DNA from: JAYKHL01 sp035284865
GTDB taxonomy: Bacteria; Cyanobacteriota; Sericytochromatia; S15B-MN24; JAQBPE01
DNA: 36,771 nt
Assembly (NCBI GenBank): GCA_035284865.1
Contig: JAYKHL010000208.1
Coordinates: 1 to 36,771 of the forward strand
Reading direction: 5' to 3'
Position numbers and translations under genes: made by a program. Under the pieces are notes generated by a model. It did not search any database. It was not told the DNA's origin and worked only from the letters and a program-made list of their open reading frames with translations. Positions 9,020-15,879 of this stretch are shown here, piece after piece. Every line of letters begins with the position of its first letter. Positions within the stretch are counted from its first letter, which is position 1.

Positions 9020-9036
9020 TTTAACAAGTTCTAAAC
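9020..9036. promoter_or_regulatory. Direct repeat TTTAAC/CTAAAC, 11-bp period
   Basis: TTTAAC (9020-9025) and CTAAAC (9031-9036) lie exactly 11 bp apart in an AT-rich patch 111-127 bases upstream of the NlpC/P60-SLT start. It is the same type of site as at 566, 14170, 30887 and 31017, with one mismatch between half-sites. Confidence 0.35.
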
Positions 9037-9076
9037 AATTGCCAGGATCGAGGCGGCCTGCGCGAGGCCAGCCGGC

Positions 9077-9583
9077 TCACCCCACGCCCCGCTGCGCCAG
9101 GGCCGCGCGGCGTTCCTGAAGTAGCGCCCGGTAGGCTGGGGTGTCGATGTTCTCCGTCCACATCACGAGGGCGTCCTCGTGGTTGTCATGGTAATACCCA
9201 CGACGTCGGCCGAGCGAGGTGAACCCGTACTTCTCGTACAGCGCGATGGCGGCCTGGTTGCTGACGCGCACCTCCAGCGTGACCCACCGGGCCTCGGCGC
9301 GCGCGGCGTGCTCCACCAGGTGGAGCAGCAGGCGTTCGCCGAACCCCTTGCCCTGGTGGGCGGGGTCCGTGCCGATGGTGGTGATGTGGGCCTCCTCCAG
9401 GATCAGCCAGTAGCCCGCGTAGCCGACGATGACGCCCGCGTGGAGGGACACGAAGTAGGTGCTCTGGGCGTTGGCGAGCTCGTTCTCGAAGGCTGCCTGG
9501 CTCCACCGCTCCCCGAAGCAGGCGCGCTCGACGGCGACCACGCGAGGCAGGTCGGAGGGCTGCATCTTGCGGATCTCGAGCAT
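9077..9583 (-). CDS. rimI: Ribosomal protein N-acetyltransferase RimI
   Basis: A 168-residue GNAT acetyltransferase. The acetyl-CoA loop is visible as ITTIGTDPAHQGKGFGERLL (Q-x-x-G-x-G type), and the C-terminal signature VSNQAAIALYEKYGFTSLGRR is typical of RimI, which acetylates the N-terminal alanine of ribosomal protein S18. Family members often sit beside tsaB, as here: tsaB ends eight bases upstream. Start ATG at 9583 (MLEIRKMQPSDL) matches the usual family N-terminus; a longer frame would only overlap tsaB. Length is slightly above the common 145-160 residues because of a short basic tail. Confidence 0.93.
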   Translation of the reverse strand: MLEIRKMQPSDLPRVVAVERACFGERWSQAAFENELANAQSTYFVSLHAGVIVGYAGYWLILEEAHITTIGTDPAHQGKGFGERLLLHLVEHAARAEARWVTLEVRVSNQAAIALYEKYGFTSLGRRRGYYHDNHEDALVMWTENIDTPAYRALLQERRAALAQRGVG

Positions 9584-9591
9584 CGGGGCCT

Positions 9592-10299
9592 TCAGGCGGG
9601 CGGGGCGGCGGCGGCCTCCCAATTTACCACGGCCTGGGGCTCGCGCAGGTAGAGCGGAGCCAGCGCCTCCCCGTCGGACGGCTCCCCGGCGGCCAGGCGC
9701 CGGGCTGCCAGCAGCCCGACGCCCACGGCCCCCGCCGCGAGCTGGGCCTCCGGGGGCACCCGCCAGCCAGGCCGGGCGCCGGTGATGGCCGCCCGATGGC
9801 GGCTGGCCCCCTCGCCGAGCCACCAGAGGTCGGCCGTGTCGTCACGCGCCGCCAGCTGGGCGCACCAGGCCTCGAAGGGATGCAGCGCCGGCGGCACGAG
9901 CACGCGAGGCCCTTCGGCCGCGGGCGCGTAGAGCCCGGCAAAGACGAGGCCCCGGCGGGCATCGAGCAGCGCGCAGACGCGCTCGGCAGCAGGCAGCTGG
10001 GCCGCCAGGGCTGGCAGGGTTTCGACCCCGTACACGGGGATGCCCAGGACCTGGGCGGCGGTCTTGGCGAAGGCCAGCCCGGTGCGGACCCCCGTGAAGC
10101 CCCCGGGCCCGATGGCCACGCCCACCGCCTCGAGCGCCTCCCGGCGGCAGCCGGTCCAGGCGAAGAGCGCCTCCACCAGCACGAAGAGGGCCTCCGAGTG
10201 CCCGTTGCCGACGTCCCGGCCGAGCTCCGCCACGAGCCGCTCGCCGTCCATCAGCGCCACGGAGAGGTGGGGGGTGGCCGTGTTGATCGCGAGCAGCAA
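9592..10299 (-). CDS. tsaB: tRNA t6A biosynthesis protein TsaB
   Basis: A 235-residue protein of the TsaB (YeaZ) family, the ASKHA-fold partner of TsaD in making N6-threonylcarbamoyl-adenosine at position 37 of ANN-decoding tRNAs. The first segment AINTATPHLSVAL and the motif GPGGFTGVRTG (about residues 68-78) are diagnostic. The gene starts three bases after the end of tsaE, giving the operon tsaE-tsaB-rimI commonly found in bacteria. Start ATG at 10299 directly precedes the conserved strand. Confidence 0.95.
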   Translation of the reverse strand: MLLAINTATPHLSVALMDGERLVAELGRDVGNGHSEALFVLVEALFAWTGCRREALEAVGVAIGPGGFTGVRTGLAFAKTAAQVLGIPVYGVETLPALAAQLPAAERVCALLDARRGLVFAGLYAPAAEGPRVLVPPALHPFEAWCAQLAARDDTADLWWLGEGASRHRAAITGARPGWRVPPEAQLAAGAVGVGLLAARRLAAGEPSDGEALAPLYLREPQAVVNWEAAAAPPA

Positions 10300-10302
10300 C
10301 GG

Positions 10303-10803
10303 TCAGGCCTCCCGGGGAGCCCCGGCCCGGGCGCCGACGGCCGCCAGCCAGGCGGCGGCCCGGGTCTCCGGCGGTGCCTCCAGCAGCGCGAGCCGCCCCT
10401 CCCCGTCATCCGGGGCGAGCGCCAGCGCGAGGGCGCTCCGGGGGCGCAGGTCGAGTGTCTCGTCGCGCAGGCGCTCCGGCCACTCGATGGCGACCACCCC
10501 CCGGCCACCCTCCCAGACCTCCGGGAGGCCAGCGGCCTCGATCTCGCCAGGCGTGAGGCGGTAGAGGTCGAGGTGCTCCAGCGTCAGCCGACCCCGGTAG
10601 CTGTGGTGCAGCGCGAAGGTGGGGGAGGTCACGGCCTCCGTGATGCCAAGCCCCCTCGCCAGGCCGCGGGCCAGGGTGGTCTTGCCCGCGCCGAGGTCCC
10701 CGGACATCAGCAGCACGTCCCCGGGCTCCGCCGTGGCGGCCAGCCACACCCCGAGTTGCTCGGTTGCTGCCGGGTCCGGCAGGGGGAGGTGCCAGCGCGT
10801 CAA
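10303..10803 (-). CDS. tsaE: tRNA t6A biosynthesis ATPase TsaE
   Basis: The 166-residue TsaE (YjeE) ATPase energises the TsaB/TsaD/TsaE complex. The Walker A loop GDLGAGKTTLARGLA is about residues 36-50, followed by SPTFALHHSY and LEHLDLYRL, both characteristic. I chose the TTG at 10803 as start because GGAGG lies four bases upstream and the product then has normal family length. The alternative GTG at 10866 would add 21 residues encoded by a strong hairpin and is less likely. The gene lies directly downstream of a structured RNA gene and may be transcribed by read-through from its promoter. Confidence 0.9.
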   Translation of the reverse strand: MTRWHLPLPDPAATEQLGVWLAATAEPGDVLLMSGDLGAGKTTLARGLARGLGITEAVTSPTFALHHSYRGRLTLEHLDLYRLTPGEIEAAGLPEVWEGGRGVVAIEWPERLRDETLDLRPRSALALALAPDDGEGRLALLEAPPETRAAAWLAAVGARAGAPREA

Positions 10804-10815
10804 GCGGCCTCCGAT

Positions 10816-10862
10816 ACGACTACGCCCGCCCCACACGGACGGGAGGGGGCGGGCGGAGTCGT
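10816..10862 (-). terminator. Strong GC hairpin between the structured RNA and tsaE
   Basis: Bases 10816-10832 pair with 10846-10862: 17 positions with one A-G mismatch and a 13-base loop. No T-run follows, so it is not a textbook intrinsic terminator. It may end or trim the upstream RNA, or act as an attenuator, because it ends only three bases before the GGAGG of tsaE. Confidence 0.5.
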
Positions 10863-11037
10863 CCACGTGTGCATCACGGGCCTGAAGGCTTTCGAACCCC
10901 GGTTCCCCAGGTGGGTTCCCGCCTGAAAGCTTGAGGTTTCCGCCTGCAAGGGCGGTCTACGGCCACCTTCAGAGATGTGGGTTCCCGTGTTCAAAGCTGT
11001 AGCCGAAAGACATCAGGGGCTCGTGAGCCACGTGGAC
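10861..11037 (-). ncRNA. Structured RNA, 6S RNA-like (about 177 nt)
   Basis: The two ends are complementary: 10861-10869 pairs with 11029-11037 (GTCCACGTG/CACGTGGAC). The pairing then continues inwards with small bulges: GC (10871-10872/11027-11028), TCACG/CGTGA (10874-10878/11022-11026), CCTGA/TCAGG (10881-10885/11013-11017) and CTTTCG/CGAAAG (10889-10894/11004-11009). A large central bubble follows, then an inner AGGT/ACCT helix and an apical CCGCC/GGCGG hairpin near 10941-10956. A long rod with a central bubble and a length near 180 nt is the architecture of 6S RNA, which imitates an open promoter to bind RNA polymerase. The minus-strand promoter at 11072-11044 predicts a start at 11037, exactly the first base of the closing stem. 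Both sides of the bubble carry the same word on the plus strand (GTGGGTTCCCG then AAAGCT, at 10911 and 10977), which I do not know from 6S RNA. Structured RNA is well supported; the 6S identity is inference. Confidence 0.6.
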
Positions 11038-11043
11038 GGCCTC

Positions 11044-11072
11044 AGCGTAGCACGCCGAGGACGGCGTGTAAA
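11044..11072 (-). promoter_or_regulatory. Promoter of the structured RNA
   Basis: On the minus strand TTTACA (11072-11067), 17 bases, then TACGCT (11049-11044) preceded by TGC, giving an extended -10. The expected start, seven bases on, is 11037. Confidence 0.6.
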
Positions 11073-11080
11073 CCCCTCAG

Positions 11081-11101
11081 GCCGCGTGGAGCGCGGCTTT
11101 T
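11081..11101. terminator. Hairpin with T-run on the plus strand
   Basis: GCCGCG/CGCGGC with a five-base loop is followed by TTTT on the plus strand. No plus-strand gene is upstream. On the minus strand it lies about 65 bases beyond the stop of the PH-domain gene and could serve as its end hairpin, but without a T-run in that direction. Confidence 0.3.
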
Positions 11102-11166
11102 CGCGGTTGTGGGGGGGCGCCCCGGCCCGGGATGACGGCGCCTGGCGGGCCTGCCCCACCGGGCGC

Positions 11167-11688
11167 TCAGCCAGGGCCGCCGGGCCTCGGGCGGCCCCGC
11201 TCCCAGGGGCGGCGGGTGCGCGCGCTCACGGCCTGCAGCAGCTGGTCGCTGTGCTCGAAGAACGCGGCGGGCAGCCGCACGGGCTGATCCCGGAGCCACA
11301 CCTCGAAGACGTCCTCCTCCCGATCCTTGCGGACCGTGAGCCGGGTGATCTGGCTCCAGGGGATGCTGGCCTCGACCTCGTTGCCCTGCAGGAGCATCAG
11401 CCGGTCGTCGTCCACCACCACGCGCGAGCGGGTCAGGCGCCGGGCGTAGATCGCGCCGGCCCCGATCGACAGCGCAGGGAAGGCCATGAACAGCGGGATC
11501 ATCCACCACATCGGGAGCGCGGCCCGGAACAGCCAGCCCACGCCACCCCCGAGGGCCACCACCGCCACGAGGCCGCCGAGGATGATCGGAAAGTAGGCCT
11601 GGAACTTGTACACCGAGGCCCGCGGCTTGAAGACCAGGCGCCCACCGGGGGGCCCGCTGGCGGAGGGAGGGGTCGAGCGGATCGCCAT
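11167..11688 (-). CDS. Small membrane protein with bacterial PH-like domain
   Basis: A 173-residue protein with two membrane segments (about residues 33-55 and 60-82) followed by a domain of alternating strands (SRVVVDDDRLMLLQGNEVEA; IPWSQITRLTV; FEVWLRDQPVRLPAAF). The pattern of a two-span anchor plus 'I.W..I..L' is that of bacterial PH-like (bPH2/YdbS-type) proteins of unknown function. Start ATG at 11688 has GAGGAG seven bases upstream. It follows the DUF2064-like gene by 21 bases, so the two probably form an operon. A larger PH-domain membrane protein occurs at 32369-33739. Confidence 0.7.
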   Translation of the reverse strand: MAIRSTPPSASGPPGGRLVFKPRASVYKFQAYFPIILGGLVAVVALGGGVGWLFRAALPMWWMIPLFMAFPALSIGAGAIYARRLTRSRVVVDDDRLMLLQGNEVEASIPWSQITRLTVRKDREEDVFEVWLRDQPVRLPAAFFEHSDQLLQAVSARTRRPWERGRPRPGGPG

Positions 11689-11709
11689 GGGGTGGCTCCT
11701 CGATGCGGG

Positions 11710-12246
11710 TCAGCTGTCTGGGGGGCGACGACGCCTGGGGGGACCTTCGGGGGCCTGCTCGGCCTCCGCGAGCCGGGCGAGGGCAGCCTCGCGCGCGCCG
11801 GTCCGCTCCCACGGCACGTCCTCGAACACCGGGGCGACGACGGGGAAGTCCGCCCGGCGCAGGGCAATCAGGTAGGCCGCTCCCCCGGCCTCCTCGATGT
11901 GCAGCGGGGCCTCCTGCAGCGCGGCAAAGGCGCCTGTGAAGGCCTCGGGCGTGACGGGGTAGTCCCCCACGACGATCGCCACGCGCTCGTAGTCTTGCAC
12001 GAACAAGAAGGCATAGGCCTGCTGCAGCCGCTCCCCGAGCCGGGTGCGCGTCGCCTGCGGGAAGAACCGCGGCGGCGGGCCTCCCACGAGGGTCCTCAGC
12101 CGCTGGCTGGCGGCCGCGTCGCCGTAAGCCACGAAGGGGGTGGCCTCCGGTGCGCCCACGGCGGCCTCCACCGCGGCTTTCAGGGAGCGCTCGCCCGGCG
12201 AGCCGGGGGGGTGAGCCTCCGCGAAGATGATGATTCCCTGACGCAT
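11710..12246 (-). CDS. DUF2064 (GT-A fold, TIGR04282-like) protein
   Basis: A 178-residue protein resembling the DUF2064 family, nucleotide-sugar-transferase-fold proteins of unclear function. Visible family marks are FFPQATRTRLGERLQQAYAF, VAIVVGDYPVTPEAFTGAFA, AAYLIALRRADFP and FEDVPWERTG. The usual early P-G-x-x-K-T-R signature is replaced by PPGSPGERSL, and the metal-site region reads GDYP rather than the common G.D.P, so nucleotide-sugar binding may be lost or changed. Start ATG at 12246 has GGAG five bases upstream. The gene is the first of a two-gene unit with the PH-domain protein. Confidence 0.65.
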   Translation of the reverse strand: MRQGIIIFAEAHPPGSPGERSLKAAVEAAVGAPEATPFVAYGDAAASQRLRTLVGGPPPRFFPQATRTRLGERLQQAYAFLFVQDYERVAIVVGDYPVTPEAFTGAFAALQEAPLHIEEAGGAAYLIALRRADFPVVAPVFEDVPWERTGAREAALARLAEAEQAPEGPPRRRRPPDS

Positions 12247-12337
12247 CGACACTCCGGACCACGCAGGCTCCAACGGCCGGACGCAGGTCCCCCGTCTCCT
12301 ACCCCCGCCGCGTGGAGGGCAAACCAGGCCCGCAGGC

Positions 12338-12518
12338 CCCTGATTCCGCGCTAAGGGGCTAAAACTGTCACCCCGTGCGGATGTGGCCACACCCATTGGG
12401 TGCAGGCCTCATCGCTCCCCTCTCCCCGGTGTCCGGGGAGAGGGGAGCGCGTTTTCCGGCGTCGAGCATTCCCACACCCCGCCGGTTGCCTCGGTCGGCA
12501 GCTATTGCGGAATCAGGG
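12338..12518. mobile_element. MITE-like element, copy 1 (181 bp)
   Basis: Perfect 12-bp terminal inverted repeats: CCCTGATTCCGC at 12338-12349 and GCGGAATCAGGG at 12507-12518. The element is flanked by CAGGC on both sides (12333-12337 and 12519-12523), a probable 5-bp target duplication. The centre holds a perfect 17-bp hairpin (12413-12429/12433-12449, loop TGT) followed by CGTTTT. It has no transposase. A second copy, about 96% identical by eye, lies at 27425-27606, so it is a non-autonomous mobile repeat moved by an enzyme encoded elsewhere. Confidence 0.8.
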
Positions 12519-12731
12519 CAGGCCCCTGATTTCGCATCACCCCTCATCTTTCCCCGTGGGGGAAGGGAGCGCAGTGGTTCCGCACCTGCTGGGTGAGGCC
12601 GAAATTCACCCCCCTCTCCCACCGGGAGAGGGGGGGCGCAGGCCGGGTGTGGGGAGGTTTGCTGCGGGGCAACGCCCGTTCCTCTCCCCGCGCAGCAAGG
12701 AAGAGGATCGCGTCAGCAGGCGCTGCCGGCC
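12519..12731. repeat. Hairpin-rich intergenic segment next to MITE copy 1
   Basis: No gene is seen. The segment starts with CCCTGATTTCGC (12524-12535), one mismatch from the MITE end, possibly a remnant of another copy. It also holds TTCCCC/GGGGAA (about 12551-12565), a 12-bp hairpin CCCCCCTCTCCC/GGGAGAGGGGGG (12609-12620/12624-12635) resembling the MITE stem, and TTGCTGC.../...GCAGCAA (about 12658-12701), which may serve as the end hairpin of the minus-strand gene at 12732. Confidence 0.5.
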
Positions 12732-14120
12732 TCAGCGCATCGCGGCGGCGAAGTCCGCGTCGCGCCGGGCGAACTCCCAGGGCCACATCGGGGCCCGGCC
12801 CGTGGCCGTGAGCCGCACCCACTTCACGGGGTCTGCCGCCAGGCGGGCCAGGGTCTCCCGGCTCAGCTTGCCGCTGCGGATGGCCATGTCCCGCACGGCC
12901 CAGGCGGGGTCCGCCGCTAGCTCCTCGGCCAGCGCGGCGGGCAAGGAGGGGCGCTGGATCAGCGCGAAGCGGACGGCTGCGAACGGGGAGGCCACCAGGC
13001 GCCCCTGCACGCGGAGGGACAGCCGGGGGCGGCGCAGCACGGCATGGTGGACGTCGGGGTGACGCGTCTCGAGCAGGGCCACGAGGACCTCGTCGGGCGC
13101 GTGCGGGTGGCACGCGAGGGCGGTCTTGAGCGTCCCGTCCGCCCCGAAGGCGATCGCCTCGAACACGCCGCGGCTGATGGGGCTGCGGGAGAGCACGGCG
13201 AGCCGCACGTCCTCGTCGGGATCCGCGAGGAGCGCCAGCAAGGTGGCCTCGGGGGTGTCGGGGTGGCGCGCGACGCTGGCTCGGACCCGCCGGGAGGGGT
13301 CGCGGGCCAGCCGGACCAGCATGCCGCGCGTGACGCGGGGGGAGGCCAGCACCGCCTCTCGCACGGCCTGGCCGGGGCCACGGTCGAGGACGGCCTCCAG
13401 CCCGGCTGCTGTCATCAGGCGGTGCCTCAGGGCGGCTGTCAGCAAGGCGTCGTCGCCGTGCGCGAGCAGGTGGGCGAACAGCTCGCCGTTCAGCTTCGGG
13501 TGGCGCAGGAGGGCCGTCGCGATCGCGGGGGTGGCGGCCGCGGCGAGGGCCGCGATCTGGTCCGGCGTGAGGGTCGGGTTGCGCGCGACGCCCTCACGCC
13601 GGGCCGGGTTGCCCTCCAGGGCCTCCGCGATGGTCTCCGGGGCGAGCTTGCCGTGGCGCAACGCGGCGGCCTGCACGGTCGCGTGGGGGGCGGCTGCCAG
13701 GGCCTCCAGCAGCGCGGGGGGCGTGAGGGGGTGGCAGGCCACGGCCTCCTGCACGCGTGGGCTGGCGGAGCCGGCCAGCACGGCCAGCAACGAGGGCGTC
13801 ATCTGGGGGTGGGCCGCGACGGCCACCTGGGCCTCCTCGTGGCCAGTGCGGGCGATCAGCTCGAGGACGTTGCGCGTGGCACGGGGGTTGAGCGCCACCG
13901 CCACCTGGATCTCGACGTCCCTGGACTGGACGAGCTTGAACCAGGCGCCCTCGTCCGCGAGCGGGCTCATCGCCAGGTGCAGGCGCTCCTCCCGGGTTTC
14001 AGGCCGGGCCACGGGCGCCAGCATCGCGGCCGTCAGCGCCGCGCCGACCTGGCGTGCGCTCTGGTAGCTGTCGAGCCCGAGGCGGGCTGTGGTGTGGCTG
14101 GGGGCGTGGCGGGGCGTCAT
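12732..14120 (-). CDS. LRV/HEAT-like alpha-solenoid repeat protein
   Basis: A 462-residue protein made almost wholly of repeats of about 23-26 residues of the form 'VA.HP.TP..LL..LA.D....VR..V'. Clear copies include VALNPRATRNVLELIAR, VAAHPQMTPSLLAVLAG, VACHPLTPPALLEALAA, VARNPTLTPDQIAALAA and VARHPDTPEATLLALLAD. This is the leucine-rich-repeat-variant type, related to HEAT-like solenoids, which bind proteins. I see no cysteine cluster like that of the Azotobacter LRV protein, no signal peptide and no membrane segment. ATG at 14120 is preferred because AGAGG lies just upstream; a GTG two codons earlier is possible. A TAAG direct repeat lies 50-65 bases upstream. Partner unknown. Confidence 0.8.
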   Translation of the reverse strand: MTPRHAPSHTTARLGLDSYQSARQVGAALTAAMLAPVARPETREERLHLAMSPLADEGAWFKLVQSRDVEIQVAVALNPRATRNVLELIARTGHEEAQVAVAAHPQMTPSLLAVLAGSASPRVQEAVACHPLTPPALLEALAAAPHATVQAAALRHGKLAPETIAEALEGNPARREGVARNPTLTPDQIAALAAAATPAIATALLRHPKLNGELFAHLLAHGDDALLTAALRHRLMTAAGLEAVLDRGPGQAVREAVLASPRVTRGMLVRLARDPSRRVRASVARHPDTPEATLLALLADPDEDVRLAVLSRSPISRGVFEAIAFGADGTLKTALACHPHAPDEVLVALLETRHPDVHHAVLRRPRLSLRVQGRLVASPFAAVRFALIQRPSLPAALAEELAADPAWAVRDMAIRSGKLSRETLARLAADPVKWVRLTATGRAPMWPWEFARRDADFAAAMR

Positions 14121-14169
14121 GGGCACCTCTTCGTGCAGGGGTTATCGCTAATGAGGAGAAAAGATTGCG

Positions 14170-14185
14170 TTAAGGTATGCCTAAG
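14170..14185. promoter_or_regulatory. TTAAG/CTAAG direct repeat, 11-bp period
   Basis: GTTAAGG and CCTAAGA carry TAAG at 14171-14174 and 14182-14185, exactly 11 bp apart, 50-65 bases upstream of the repeat-protein start. The box lies between that gene and the divergent maf gene. Confidence 0.4.
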
Positions 14186-14317
14186 ACCAGCCGCGCCGGT
14201 CGCCCCGTGCGCCTGCTGTGAAGGGCCCTGTGGGCCCGAAGCCGCCGCAATCGCTGGATCCGGGCAGGGGGGCGGTGCTATCGTGCCAGCCTTCCCCCTG
14301 CCCCTTGGAGGTGCCCC

Positions 14318-14917
14318 GTGACCCACCGTGATCTCCGCCACGCCCGGCTTGTGCTGGCCTCGGCGTCGCCCCGCCGCGCGATGCTGCTCGGACAGCTGGG
14401 GCTGGCCCCTGTCGTGGACCCGAGCAGCTCGGCCGAGGTCGTGCCCCCGGGGGTCACGCCCGCTGGCCTGGTGGAGGTCCTGGCGCTGGAGAAGGCCGAG
14501 GAGGTGGCTGGGCGGCACGGGGACGCGGACCTTGTGATCGGCGCCGACACGGTGGTGGTGCAGGCGGGGGCCATCCTGGGCAAGCCCCGCGACGTCGCCG
14601 ACGCCCACCGGATGCTGCGGGGGCTTGCGGGGGCCTGGCATCAGGTCTACACGGGGTATGCGCTGCTGGCGCCGCGGGAGGGGCGGCGGGTGGTGGGGCA
14701 CGCGCGGAGCGAGGTGGCCATGCGCCCGCTGTCGGATGCGGAGATTGCGGCCTACGTGGCGACGGGCGAGCCGATGGACAAGGCCGGGGCGTACGCCATC
14801 CAGGCCCTGGGGGCGGCGCTCGTGCAGGAGATCCGCGGCGACTACACCAACATCGTCGGGCTGCCTGTCCCGAGCCTCGACGCGGCCTGGCGAGAGCTGG
14901 GCTGGAGCCTGCTGTGA
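14318..14917 (+). CDS. maf: Maf family nucleotide pyrophosphatase
   Basis: A 199-residue Maf/YhdE-type nucleoside triphosphate pyrophosphatase, which hydrolyses dTTP/UTP or modified nucleotides and can slow septation. The family marks are LVLASASPRRAMLL at the N-terminus, VIGADTVVVQAGAILGKPRD (about residues 71-90), YTGYALL and the late GDYTNIVGLP. Start GTG at 14318 has GGAGG seven bases upstream. Its stop overlaps the start of radC by four bases. It opens the shape/division block, as in Bacillus (maf-radC-mreBCD). Confidence 0.93.
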   Translation: MTHRDLRHARLVLASASPRRAMLLGQLGLAPVVDPSSSAEVVPPGVTPAGLVEVLALEKAEEVAGRHGDADLVIGADTVVVQAGAILGKPRDVADAHRMLRGLAGAWHQVYTGYALLAPREGRRVVGHARSEVAMRPLSDAEIAAYVATGEPMDKAGAYAIQALGAALVQEIRGDYTNIVGLPVPSLDAAWRELGWSLL

Positions 14918-15681
14918 GGCGGCCCGGGCGCGTGACGCGCGAGGCCTTGCGGCCGCGGGAGCGGCTGGTGGGCCGGGGGGCGGCAGCGCTGCACGAGGCC
15001 GAGCTGGTGGCGCTCGTGCTTGGCGCTGGCGATCGCCAGGGCGAGGCCGAGGCCCTGGCCCGGGGCTGGCTCGGGCAGTTCGCGGACGCGGCTGACCCCA
15101 CCGGGCTCACGGGCCTGCTGGGGGCCAGCACCGAGGAGCTGGCGGCCCTGCCCGGCGCGGGGCCGGTCCGCAGCGCGAGGTTGCGGGCGGTGCGGGAGAT
15201 CGCCCACCGGCTCACGGCCCGGGCGTTGCGCGCGCCGCGGCGCGTGCGGGGGCCGGAGGACGCCTGGCGCCACCTGGCCCCCCTCGTCGCGGGGGCGGAT
15301 CGGGAGCGCTTCGCCCTGCTGTGTCTCAACCGCAAGCACGGCGTGTTGCGGGCCGAGGTGGTGGCCGTGGGCTCGCTCGAGGCGGTGGTCGTGCACCCGC
15401 GCGAGGTCTTCCGGCCCGCCGTCAGGGCGGGGGCGGCGGCCGTGGTGGTGGCCCACAACCACCCCTCGGGCGATCCGGCGCCCAGCCCCGAGGATCACGC
15501 CCTCACCCGCCGCCTCGCCGAGGCTGGGGTCGTGCTGGGGATCCCGTTGCTCGACCACCTCGTGATCGGGCGGGCCGGGTTCGTGAGCCTGTGTGAGGCC
15601 GGGCCTGCATCAGGGGCCCCGGCGTCGGGCCGCTTCGGCCTGGTGCCGTCGGGCCTGGACCCGCGTCAGGAAGCGCCCTGA
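14914..15681 (+). CDS. radC: RadC family JAB/MPN-domain protein
   Basis: A 255-residue RadC protein. The N-terminal helix-hairpin-helix-like part (about 35-95, LLGASTEELAALPGAGPV) is followed by a JAB metalloprotein domain with the motif HNHPSGDPAPSPED (about residues 188-201), which carries the zinc-binding His and Asp residues. The cellular role of RadC is unsettled. The GTG start at 14914 overlaps the maf stop, indicating translational coupling. A Ser/Gly/Pro tail of about 30 residues extends beyond the usual family end. Confidence 0.93.
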   Translation: MRRPGRVTREALRPRERLVGRGAAALHEAELVALVLGAGDRQGEAEALARGWLGQFADAADPTGLTGLLGASTEELAALPGAGPVRSARLRAVREIAHRLTARALRAPRRVRGPEDAWRHLAPLVAGADRERFALLCLNRKHGVLRAEVVAVGSLEAVVVHPREVFRPAVRAGAAAVVVAHNHPSGDPAPSPEDHALTRRLAEAGVVLGIPLLDHLVIGRAGFVSLCEAGPASGAPASGRFGLVPSGLDPRQEAP

Positions 15682-15686
15682 CGACA

Positions 15687-15716
15687 TTGGACGGATGGGG
15701 CCTCACGGGTCATAAT
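15687..15716 (+). promoter_or_regulatory. Promoter in front of mreB
   Basis: TTGGAC (15687-15692), 18 bases, then CATAAT (15711-15716), in the gap after radC. This leaves an untranslated leader of about 155 bases before the mreB start chosen at 15880. Confidence 0.45.
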
Positions 15717-15879
15717 ACGCTGTCTCACCCTGCGATGGTGGCGCGTTGGGATGGCGTCTGGTCGGGCGCGTCCGTCACAGCGAGCCACCAGGCTCCCCCG
15801 CCACCATGGGGGCTGCCCGGTTGCTGCCGGGCGTCCCTCCGCCCCAAAGCTGGAACCCTTCGGAAAGCGAGTCTTCATC

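Noticed and set aside
9584..9823. 80-residue N-terminal extension of rimI
   Set aside because: It lies wholly inside tsaB and is low-complexity Gly/Arg.
10890..10905. GGTTCGAA-like word as a tRNA T-arm
   Set aside because: The flanking bases do not form the 5-bp T-stem, and no anticodon arm or acceptor stem can be drawn.
10861..11037. Structured RNA on the plus strand
   Set aside because: The fold is nearly strand-symmetric, but only the minus strand has a promoter placed exactly at the stem; the plus-strand terminator at 11081 alone is not enough.
12375..12600. Short frames within the MITE copies as genes
   Set aside because: They follow the repeat and its hairpin on both strands and have no ribosome sites.
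15751..15879. 43-residue N-terminal extension of mreB
   Set aside because: Unconserved composition; GTG 15880 gives the standard MreB N-terminus and length.
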